Positions 1 to 4,777 of a stretch of 5,162 nt of DNA are shown piece after piece; the first letter of the stretch is position 1; the number at the start of each line of letters is the position of its first letter. A model generated the notes under the pieces. That model was not told the DNA's origin. It did not search any database and saw only the letters and a program-made list of their open reading frames with translations. Source of the DNA: Deltaproteobacteria bacterium (GTDB lineage: Bacteria > Desulfobacterota > Syntrophia > Syntrophales > UBA5619). The translations under genes and the position numbers were made by a program. The stretch spans positions 1 through 5,162 of the forward strand of contig JAMDBG010000202.1 in the NCBI GenBank assembly GCA_023487865.1, read 5' to 3'.

Positions 1-111
1 CCACCGGGTGATCGGCGATTTTTGCCGACGATGAGCCGGGACCATGTCGAGCGGCTGACGCGGGGATGGAAGCGGGCGTTGGAACGCGCCCGAAACTGGG
101 TTGAAACCTGA
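1..111 (+). CDS. glpK: C-terminal end of a glycerol-kinase-like FGGY carbohydrate kinase (partial)
   Basis: Only the last 36 codons are present; reading frame 1 is open from the window edge to TGA at 109-111. The peptide contains F-L-P-T-M, then R-L-T-R-G-W-K-R-A-L-E-R-A-R-N-W near the end. This matches the usual C-terminus of glycerol kinases (F-x-P-x-M ... GWK-x-A-V-x-R ... W), the last helix of the second FGGY actin-like domain. Glycerol kinase phosphorylates glycerol to sn-glycerol 3-phosphate with ATP in the cytoplasm. The active site lies outside the window, so substrate specificity cannot be checked; another FGGY kinase is possible. The gene converges on the csp gene, and the hairpin at 134-177 follows its stop by about 20 bases. 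Confidence 0.6.
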   Translation, partial: PPGDRRFLPTMSRDHVERLTRGWKRALERARNWVET

Positions 112-133
112 CGGCAGGAACTGTTCAGAAAAA

Positions 134-177
134 AAAGAGGCATCCCCCGATGTTTCCACCGACCGGGATGCCTCTTT
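134..177. terminator. Bidirectional intrinsic terminator between glpK-like gene and csp
   Basis: A perfect 13-bp stem (134-146 with 165-177, arms AAAGAGGCATCCC and GGGATGCCTCTTT) encloses an 18-base loop. On the minus strand the stem runs into a T tract (plus-strand A's at 129-136), making a good terminator for csp. On the plus strand the stem ends in TTT followed by CAGTGTTT, a weaker but plausible end for the kinase transcript. Its position between two convergent genes supports use in both directions. Confidence 0.85.
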
Positions 178-200
178 CAGTGTTTAACAAACACCGGTTG

Positions 201-401
201 TTATAGGGGCTTTACGTTTTCCGCCGCCGGTCCCTTGGGGCCCTGCTTGACTTCGAAGCTCACACGCTGGCCCTCGGCCAACGTCTTGAAGCCAACCGCC
301 TGAATGGCGCTATGATGAACGAACACGTCCCCGCCTTCATCCTTCTCGATGAACCCGAAACCTTTTTGCTCATTGAACCACTTCACTTTACCTTCTGGCA
401 T
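201..401 (-). CDS. CspA-family cold-shock protein (66 aa)
   Basis: A single cold-shock domain filling the whole protein: a five-strand OB-fold that binds single-stranded RNA and DNA and acts as an RNA chaperone or antiterminator. It begins M-P-E-G-K-V-K-W-F-N. RNP1 is K-G-F-G-F-I at residues 13-18 and RNP2 is V-F-V-H-H at 26-30; both motifs are intact and the end N-V-K-P-L is typical. I place the start at the ATG at 401-399. An in-frame ATG three codons upstream (410) directly abuts the GGAGG, leaving no spacer, whereas the 401 start has a 9-base spacing and gives the usual family length. The gene is preceded by a long leader with hairpins and followed by a strong terminator, so it is probably transcribed alone. 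Whether it is cold-induced or constitutive cannot be told from the protein. Confidence 0.95.
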   Translation of the reverse strand: MPEGKVKWFNEQKGFGFIEKDEGGDVFVHHSAIQAVGFKTLAEGQRVSFEVKQGPKGPAAENVKPL

Positions 402-410
402 CGCTTGCAT

Positions 411-418
411 CCTCCTTT
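411..418 (-). promoter_or_regulatory. Ribosome binding site of csp (decides the start)
   Basis: Minus strand AAAGGAGG ends directly before an ATG at 410-408. With no spacer that ATG should not be used. The second in-frame ATG at 401-399 sits 9 bases from the core and is the better start. Confidence 0.8.
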
Positions 419-447
419 GTTAAAAAAATCCCTTAAGTCGGATTCGC

Positions 448-476
448 ATAATGACAGAAGGTAAAAAGGCCGCCAA
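448..476 (-). promoter_or_regulatory. Candidate second promoter of csp (P2, extended -10)
   Basis: Minus strand TTGGCG (471-476), a 17-base spacer and CATTAT (448-453), preceded by TGT as in extended -10 promoters. Each hexamer matches consensus at 4 of 6 positions. A transcript from here would start near 441 and lack the GC-rich hairpin. The -35 box lies in the hairpin's downstream arm, so the match may partly be chance. Confidence 0.4.
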
Positions 477-499
477 AATTCGCAAAAAGCTTGGCGGCC
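463..499 (-). terminator. Intrinsic-terminator-like hairpin downstream of the MFS gene, inside the csp leader
   Basis: A perfect 9-bp stem, GGCCGCCAA (499-491) with TTGGCGGCC (476-468), has a 14-base loop and is followed on the minus strand by TTTTT (467-463). It lies about 70 bases past the MFS stop and would terminate that transcript. It is also downstream of the csp promoter at 546-574, so it would act on csp transcripts from that promoter as an attenuator unless opened. Confidence 0.7.
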
Positions 500-545
500 G
501 CCTTCACACATCATAATGTCTTCATCCAAACTTATTGTTGTCTGC

Positions 546-574
546 AGTTTACGCTTGCTTTGATAGAATGTCAA
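546..574 (-). promoter_or_regulatory. Sigma70-type promoter of csp (P1)
   Basis: Minus strand has a perfect -35 TTGACA (574-569), a 17-base spacer and TAAACT (551-546, 4 of 6 matches to TATAAT). The expected start is near 539. The TGA inside the -35 box is the stop codon of the upstream MFS gene (573-571), so the promoter begins within that gene's end. Confidence 0.7.
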
Positions 575-1818
575 GTATTAATTTTTGTTGGTCGGGGACG
601 CTGGCGGACGCCCAGAGCGATGGGAAGTAAGACCATGACCGTCAGGGCGCCGGCCAAGGCAAACGGCCAGCGGTATCCCCACCAGGAGGCAATGACCCCC
701 CCAAGGAAAGGACCGGCGGCCATCCCCAGACAGGTCGTCGACGAGGTCAAACCATAGGCCTTGCCGTAGCTGTTCGACGGGACCAGGCGTCCCACCAGGG
801 CATTCATCGTCGGGAGAATCCCTCCGGCTGCGATTCCGAAAAGAATCCGCAGCAGGGCAAGCTGCGTGACGCTCTGCGCCATGCCGTGCAGGAGCATGCA
901 GACGGCGGTCAGGGTGAGATACGCCATGAGGATCGGTTTATACCCCACACGATCGCTGAGATAGCCGGTCCCCCCGGCAGTCAGTGCCGCCGCCCCGCCG
1001 CTGATCGCGAAAAGCGCACCCGTTGTCGACGCCACGCCGCCTCTGCCTGGTATCCATAACGACTCGATAAACAAGGGCATGATGGGGGAAACGAGATCGA
1101 CGATGAAATGGAAGAAAAAAAAGAGGGCGAGCATCGCGGGAAATCCCGCGTAGGCCAGGAGCGAAAACAATCGACCGCTCTCCCGGAGGGCCTCCCTTGA
1201 GGGCCGGATGAACCGTTCCCTCGCCCCGATCAGGACGAGCATTCCGCCCAGGAAAAGGATCACGCCGCCGGCCATAAAAGTGTAACGGTAACCGACGGCA
1301 TCGGCCAGGATCCCCCCGATCCAGGGTCCCAGCGTCATGCCCAGAAATACCGCCACCTGCATGAGGCCGAGGCTGTAACCTAATTTATGTCTGGGGACGA
1401 TGGTGGAGATCATGGCAATTGAAGCCGAAATGGTTCCGGTCGCTGCCCCGGAAAGAAGCCGGAGGAAGAGCATTTCCCAGATGTTTCCGATGAGCCCCAT
1501 GGCGAAGGTGATCACCGCGCCGCCGAACATGGCCCGCTCCACCATGATCTTGCGGCCGTACCGGTCCGAGAGCCATCCCCATAAGGGGGAAAAGAAGGCC
1601 ATGACCAGGCTGGCGGAGGCGACCAGAATGCCCGTCCAAACCGGGACGAGGCGCTCGTCCGCTACACCCAGTTCCCGGATGTAAAAAGGAAGAAACGGCA
1701 GGGTGAAGGCAAAGCCGATGATGGACAGGAGCTGGGCAACGAACAGGATGTAGAGGGTCAGCTGCCAGGGCTGTTCACTTTCTTGTGGCGAACCCTCTTG
1801 AGCGGGTTGGAAATGCAT
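571..1818 (-). CDS. MFS multidrug-type exporter, DHA1 / MdtG-like (415 aa, 12 TM)
   Basis: A proton-coupled inner-membrane exporter of the drug:H+ antiporter-1 type. A hydrophilic N-terminal stretch (1-18) precedes TM1, and about 12 hydrophobic segments follow in two halves. Motif A, G-W-L-S-D-R-Y-G-R-K, lies at 81-90 between TM2 and TM3, with its second-half echo G-Y-L-S-D-R-V-G at 285-292. Motif C, the antiporter signature G-L-M-Q...G-P-W-I-G-G, lies at 151-169. The central loop is short and basic around A-R-E-R-F-I-R-P (199-206). Order and wording resemble E. coli MdtG (L-P-F-L-P-F-Y near TM1; V-P-R-x-K-x-G; I-R-E-K-F), but the substrate cannot be read from sequence. The length is usual for the family. 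The start at 1818 has AGGAG only 3 bases upstream, overlapping a possible -10 box. The stop overlaps the csp promoter, so readthrough into csp is limited by the hairpin at 463-499. Confidence 0.9.
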   Translation of the reverse strand: MHFQPAQEGSPQESEQPWQLTLYILFVAQLLSIIGFAFTLPFLPFYIRELGVADERLVPVWTGILVASASLVMAFFSPLWGWLSDRYGRKIMVERAMFGGAVITFAMGLIGNIWEMLFLRLLSGAATGTISASIAMISTIVPRHKLGYSLGLMQVAVFLGMTLGPWIGGILADAVGYRYTFMAGGVILFLGGMLVLIGARERFIRPSREALRESGRLFSLLAYAGFPAMLALFFFFHFIVDLVSPIMPLFIESLWIPGRGGVASTTGALFAISGGAAALTAGGTGYLSDRVGYKPILMAYLTLTAVCMLLHGMAQSVTQLALLRILFGIAAGGILPTMNALVGRLVPSNSYGKAYGLTSSTTCLGMAAGPFLGGVIASWWGYRWPFALAGALTVMVLLPIALGVRQRPRPTKINT

Positions 1819-1823
1819 GCTCT

Positions 1824-1852
1824 CCTATAAACCGGCGCGGCGGGAAAGTCAA
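1824..1852 (-). promoter_or_regulatory. Candidate promoter of the MFS gene, possibly giving a leaderless mRNA
   Basis: Minus strand TTGACT (1852-1847), a 17-base spacer and TATAGG (1829-1824; 4 of 6 matches). The expected start, 6-7 bases after the -10, falls on the ATG at 1818. The same bases include the AGGAG that would otherwise be the ribosome binding site, so either the mRNA is leaderless or another promoter lies further upstream. Confidence 0.4.
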
Positions 1853-1877
1853 CGCGCATAAAAGCGGGAGAAATGCC

Positions 1878-1906
1878 TTGACTTCCATTGCCGTTCAGCG
1901 TAGACG
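1878..1906 (+). promoter_or_regulatory. Weak candidate promoter for the RRM gene or a leader RNA
   Basis: TTGACT (1878-1883, 5 of 6), a 17-base spacer and TAGACG (1901-1906, only 3 of 6). A better -10-like TATAGG lies at 1907-1912 but is 23 bases from the -35 box. This is the best plus-strand -35 match I found upstream of the RRM gene. I saw no convincing promoter between the hairpin at 1991-2025 and the ribosome binding site. Confidence 0.35.
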
Positions 1907-1990
1907 TATAGGAAAGCCGGGGGGATGCGAGGCGGACGTCCAGGGGTCAGCCGGCGAAAACGAGACATCAGACGTTTTGAAGCGTGGGTG

Positions 1991-2025
1991 AACCGCCAGA
2001 CTCTTCAGAGTCTCGGCGGTTTTTT
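1991..2025 (+). terminator. Intrinsic-terminator-like hairpin upstream of the RRM gene
   Basis: Left arm AACCGCC-AGACTC (1991-2003), loop TTCA, right arm GAGTCT-C-GGCGGTT (2008-2021): 13 pairs with one bulged C. Six T's (2020-2025) end the element. No plus-strand gene ends just before it, so it is either an attenuator in the RRM leader or the 3' end of a short untranslated RNA of roughly 110 bases. Confidence 0.7.
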
Positions 2026-2133
2026 CTTTGGCAAACCTTCATGTTCCGGCAGGGTGCTGTGCGGCATGAATATTACCTTGGACCATCTCTTTTTCTCGCC
2101 AAAAAAGGATGGGAGGGCATTTCGCAAACAATT

Positions 2134-2140
2134 AAGGAGG
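2134..2140 (+). promoter_or_regulatory. Ribosome binding site fixing the RRM gene start
   Basis: A full-strength AAGGAGG lies 6 bases before the ATG at 2147. This rules out longer in-frame versions beginning upstream (as far as 1925), which would run through the leader hairpins and lack such a site. Confidence 0.85.
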
Positions 2141-2146
2141 CGAGTT

Positions 2147-2497
2147 ATGAACAAAAATCTGTATGTAGGAAACCTGTCGCAGAAGGTGACGGAAGACGAC
2201 CTGCGGAACAATTTCTCCGAGGCGGGAGCGGTCGCATCGGTGTCGGTCATCAAGGATAAATTTTCCGGAGTATCGCGTGGTTTCGGCTTCGTCGAGATGG
2301 AGACGGAAGAAGGCGCCCAGGAGGCGATCAAGAAGTTCAACGGGGGCGACCTGGACGGCAAGACGATCACCGTGAATGAAGCCCGGCCGAAGACGGAGTC
2401 GAGCGGTCCGCGTCGGGATGGCGGCGGCAGAGGTCCCGGCGGTGGCGGAGGCTTCAGAGGCGGACGCGGGGGCGGCGGCGGCCGCGGCAGGTACTAA
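2147..2497 (+). CDS. RRM-type RNA-binding protein with glycine/arginine-rich tail (116 aa)
   Basis: One RNA recognition motif (about residues 4-81) followed by a low-complexity RGG tail. RNP2 is L-Y-V-G-N-L (5-10) and RNP1 is R-G-F-G-F-V-E-M (44-51). The aromatic residues used for RNA stacking (Y6, F46, F48) are all present, and G-K-x-I-x-V-N-E-A-R-P closes the fold. The tail (87-116) is almost only G, R, F and Y, with RGG at 104-106 and 107-109, ending R-G-R-Y. This layout matches small bacterial RRM proteins known from cyanobacteria (Rbp family, some cold-induced) and many proteobacteria, and resembles eukaryotic glycine-rich proteins. It is probably a cytoplasmic RNA chaperone or stability factor; targets are unknown. 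It is transcribed alone, divergently from the MFS gene, with hairpins in its leader and a strong terminator behind it. Confidence 0.93.
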   Translation: MNKNLYVGNLSQKVTEDDLRNNFSEAGAVASVSVIKDKFSGVSRGFGFVEMETEEGAQEAIKKFNGGDLDGKTITVNEARPKTESSGPRRDGGGRGPGGGGGFRGGRGGGGGRGRY

Positions 2498-2529
2498 CAG
2501 AATCGCACACAATCGGTTACTGATAGAAT

Positions 2530-2577
2530 AACGTCCGCCACAGGCGAGGTTCTTCCCTGTGGCGGACGTTTCTTTTT
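2530..2577 (+). terminator. Strong intrinsic terminator of the RRM gene
   Basis: A perfect 15-bp stem (2530-2544 with 2556-2570; AACGTCCGCCACAGG with CCTGTGGCGGACGTT), 11-base loop, then TCTTTTT. It starts 32 bases after the RRM stop. Read on the minus strand, the stem is followed by only a broken T run (ATTCTATC), so it may end the convergent thioredoxin-like transcript less efficiently. Confidence 0.9.
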
Positions 2578-2625
2578 CCTTCCTTCTTTCCCCTCGGAGT
2601 CAATTCCCGGCGCAATGTCCCCTGT

Positions 2626-3015
2626 TCAGGTGTGATGGAAATCGGCCGCCTGCATGCGGGTGTCGAGCAGCGCCTCGATCCGTCTGCGATCCCAGCCGCT
2701 GTATACCTCCTTCTTTTCGATGATGAAGGTCGGATAGCGGCGGATGCGGTGCAGCAGTGATTTATAGAGTCCCAGCGGGGATTTTGCGTCGATCAGAAGG
2801 ATGCGGATCCGGTGGCGGTAGAGTCGGGAAAGCTCGCCGAGCCAGTCGCTCAGTCTGGCGAGTTCTTCCTGCATTTCGGCGGGATAGCCGGCCGCATCCT
2901 CATGACGGGCGCCGGCATTGACGCCGGCCTCTTTGAAGAGCAACTCGCATCGCGAGCAGCCTCCCAGCACGGTGATCAAGTTGCTGACCACCTCTACGGT
3001 GAGTGGTTTCATCAT
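2626..3015 (-). CDS. Thioredoxin-fold-like CxxC protein of unknown function (129 aa)
   Basis: I do not recognise a named family. An early strand (T-V-E-V-V, about 6-10) leads to G-G-C-S-R-C (18-23), a CxxC placed as in a redox active site or metal ligand pair. A middle helical part, rich in E, L and R, carries W-L-G-E-L-S-R-L-Y. A later strand, R-I-L-L-I-D-A, precedes Y-P-T-F-I-I (94-99), whose P95 sits where thioredoxin-fold proteins have the cis-proline. It closes with Y-S-G-W-D then R-R-R-I-E-A-L-L. This order fits a thioredoxin-like fold with an insertion. No signal peptide is visible, so it is probably cytoplasmic. The start is the first of two adjacent ATGs (3015, 3012), preceded by a weak GGA; longer readings to a TTG at 3093 would begin inside the leader. 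It follows rmuC but has its own promoter. Confidence 0.7.
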   Translation of the reverse strand: MMKPLTVEVVSNLITVLGGCSRCELLFKEAGVNAGARHEDAAGYPAEMQEELARLSDWLGELSRLYRHRIRILLIDAKSPLGLYKSLLHRIRRYPTFIIEKKEVYSGWDRRRIEALLDTRMQAADFHHT

Positions 3016-3135
3016 ATTTCCAGCCCCAATCATTGTTCTGCAAATGGGGCGGCACGGTTCAGCTCGGCGGACGACGGCGAAGATGCATCCCAAAATGGTA
3101 TCCGGTTGACTTTGAATCCCCTTTTGCGAGCAGGG

Positions 3136-3164
3136 AATATATGTCCTGTCCTTTTGCTTGTCAA
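3136..3164 (-). promoter_or_regulatory. Near-consensus sigma70-type promoter of the thioredoxin-like gene
   Basis: Minus strand TTGACA (3164-3159), a 17-base spacer and TATATT (3141-3136; 5 of 6). It is the best promoter match in the window. The TGA inside the -35 box is the rmuC stop codon. The expected start is near 3129, leaving a leader of about 114 bases before the ATG at 3015. Confidence 0.75.
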
Positions 3165-4762
3165 GGGGCTGATTTTACGGCAGTGGGTACGTCGCCTGGA
3201 CCGCCGGGAGGCGGGATTTCTTCCTGCGCTTCCTCTGACTGACCGTCGGCCGTCTCGGGAAGAAGCGGCCGGGCGGTCTTCTCCACCCCTTGCGGGGGGT
3301 CGATCTCACCGTTTGTCGAGGCGCCGAGCTCCCGGAACTTGCGGGCCGTCACCAGGACGCGGCTCTCAAAGGAACCGATGGTCTTGTTGTAGGCTTCCAC
3401 GGCGCTGTCCAGGTTCCTTCCGATTCCGGAGAGGTGGCCGGTCATCGTCGCGATGCGCTCGTAGAGTGTCCGACCCAGGCGGCTGATTTCCGCGGCGTTC
3501 TCGGCGATCTTCTCCTGACGCCAGCCGTAGGCGACCGCCCTGAGCAGGGCGATGAGCGTCGTCGGGGTCGCCAGGATCACACGCTGATCGACGCCGTACT
3601 CGATCAGGGCGGGAGCCTGTTCCAGGGCGGCGCTGAAGAAGGTCTCGCCGGGGAGGAACAGGACCGCGAACTCCGGTGCCGGCTTGAACTGTTCCCAGTA
3701 AGCCTTCGCCCCGAGGGCCTGCAGGTGGACGCGGATCTGCCGGGCGTGGTCCTTGAGCCTTGCCGTCCGGGTCTTCTCGTCGGGTGCTTCCAGTGAATTC
3801 AGATAGGCCTGGAGCGGGGCCTTGGCGTCGATGACGATGTTCTTCTCGTTGGGGAGCCGGATGATCATGTCGGGCCTCAGACGGCCGTTTTCGGTCGTTG
3901 CCGATTCCTGCTGGAGAAAGTCGCAGTACTCGACCATCCCGGCCATCTCCACGACCCTCTGAAGCTGGATCTCGCCCCAGCGGCCGCGGACGGAAGGCAT
4001 CCGCAGGGCCCTTACAAGGTTTGCCGTCTCTCCCTCCAGGCGTCCCTGAGTGAGGGCCAGCGATTTGAGCTGCTCGGTGAGCGTCGCATAGGCCGTGGTG
4101 CGGACCTGCTCGATCTCGCGGATCCGGCCGTCGACCTTTTCCAGGGATTCCTTCAGGGGCTTGACAAGCTCGTCAATCGCCCGCTGGCGGGATGTCAGGT
4201 CATTCTGCGCGCCTTCCTGGTACTTCTCCAGCGTCGCCTTCGCCAGGTCGAGGAAGGATTGGTTATTGCACCGCAGTGCCTCTGCGGAGAGGGCCTGGAA
4301 GGCATCGGACAGCTGACGGCGGGCGTCCTCCAGGAGGGCAAGCTTCTCTTCCGCGGCGCGGTGTTCCTCCTCGCGTTTGACCTCCGCCTCCGACAGGCGC
4401 GTCCGGAAGTCCCCGCATTCGTTCCGGAGTTCCCGGATGAGGTTGTCTTTTGTCTCGACGGCCCGCTCCAGTTCCGGGATCCGGGTATTCTTCTCCTCTG
4501 CGGCCGAGCGCCGTTCGGTTTGCCGGGTCAGCTCGCAGCGCAGGGCGGTGAGTTCCGCCTGGGCGGCCGCCAGGTCGTCCTTCTCCTGGCGGAGCTTCTC
4601 CTCGCGGCCCTGCAGCCGCTCGGACAGCGTGGCGAGCTCTGTCTCCACCTCTTGGCGGCTGCGTTCCTCCGCTTCACGGATCCATCCCCGCATCACAAGA
4701 AACGCCACGCCGCCGCCCGCCGCCAGTCCTATAATCAGCCCACCCAAGACCTCAATCCCCAT
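3161..4762 (-). CDS. rmuC: RmuC-family DNA recombination protein (533 aa)
   Basis: Residues 4-24 form one N-terminal membrane segment. A long charged coiled coil follows (about 28-250, E/R/L heptads). The conserved RmuC domain (about 255-475) has R-G-R-W-G-E at 259-264, R-P-D-M-I at 296-300 and V-I-D-A-K-A-P-L at 310-317. The D298...D312-A-K314 pattern fits the PD-(D/E)xK nuclease fold assigned to this family; later conserved stretches are F-L-P-G-E (369-373) and I-L-A-T-P-T-T-L (396-403). E. coli rmuC limits inversion at short inverted repeats; its biochemical activity is not settled. The Pro/Glu-rich tail (about 483-533) looks disordered and is probably lineage-specific. AAGGAG (4777-4772) lies 9 bases before the ATG and directly after the upstream metallopeptidase stop, so the two genes are likely cotranscribed. 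The length is in the upper part of the family range. Confidence 0.95.
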   Translation of the reverse strand: MGIEVLGGLIIGLAAGGGVAFLVMRGWIREAEERSRQEVETELATLSERLQGREEKLRQEKDDLAAAQAELTALRCELTRQTERRSAAEEKNTRIPELERAVETKDNLIRELRNECGDFRTRLSEAEVKREEEHRAAEEKLALLEDARRQLSDAFQALSAEALRCNNQSFLDLAKATLEKYQEGAQNDLTSRQRAIDELVKPLKESLEKVDGRIREIEQVRTTAYATLTEQLKSLALTQGRLEGETANLVRALRMPSVRGRWGEIQLQRVVEMAGMVEYCDFLQQESATTENGRLRPDMIIRLPNEKNIVIDAKAPLQAYLNSLEAPDEKTRTARLKDHARQIRVHLQALGAKAYWEQFKPAPEFAVLFLPGETFFSAALEQAPALIEYGVDQRVILATPTTLIALLRAVAYGWRQEKIAENAAEISRLGRTLYERIATMTGHLSGIGRNLDSAVEAYNKTIGSFESRVLVTARKFRELGASTNGEIDPPQGVEKTARPLLPETADGQSEEAQEEIPPPGGPGDVPTAVKSAP

Positions 4763-4777
4763 TGTGTTTTTCTCCTT

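Larger units (their letters stand above)
402..539 (-). promoter_or_regulatory. Long structured 5' leader of csp
   Basis: If transcription starts about 7 bases after the -10 box at 546-551, the leader is about 138 bases, comparable with the long leaders known for cspA-type mRNAs. It holds a GC-rich hairpin (468-476 with 491-499) followed by five U's. An outer 5-bp extension (501-505 with 457-461) would enclose that U tract in an internal loop. Nearer the gene is a weak AU-rich hairpin (440-444 with 427-431) followed by seven U's (428-422), just before the ribosome binding site. Alternative folds could thus control elongation or translation. The structure is seen by pairing; its function is inferred. 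Confidence 0.5.
1914..2146 (+). promoter_or_regulatory. Long predicted 5' leader of the RRM gene
   Basis: About 230 bases without a credible gene lie between the candidate promoter and the RRM start; open frames running through it have no ribosome binding site or protein-family match that I recognise. Three hairpins can be drawn: a small one (1957-1962 with 1973-1978), a terminator-like one (1991-2021), and one closed by TTCATG/CATGAA (2038-2043 with 2065-2070; inner CCG 2046-2048 with CGG 2062-2064). GGCGG at 1931-1935 could pair with CCGCC at 1993-1997 and so break the terminator stem. The promoter position is uncertain, so the leader's 5' end is approximate. Confidence 0.4.

Noticed and set aside
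1112..1124. Run of eight A's in the MFS gene, considered as a phase-variation tract
   Set aside because: It encodes part of a phenylalanine run in a membrane segment, the frame is intact, and a single run of this length is not good evidence of phase variation.
1991..2025. Possible tRNA or small structured RNA gene at the RRM leader hairpin
   Set aside because: No cloverleaf, T-loop or CCA end is visible; it is one hairpin plus a T run, which fits a terminator.
1925..2146. Upstream in-frame extension of the RRM protein (190-residue reading)
   Set aside because: It runs through the terminator-like hairpin, lacks a ribosome binding site and has no RRM homology; AAGGAGG at 2134-2140 fixes the start at 2147.
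3016..3093. Upstream TTG start (155 residues) for the thioredoxin-like protein
   Set aside because: The extra 26 residues lack fold-related features and a ribosome binding site; the adjacent ATG pair at 3015/3012 directly precedes the first strand.
2812..3486. Long open frames on the plus strand opposite the thioredoxin-like gene and rmuC
   Set aside because: They are antisense shadows of GC-rich coding sequence, with low-complexity R/S/G-rich translations, no ribosome binding site and no recognised domain.
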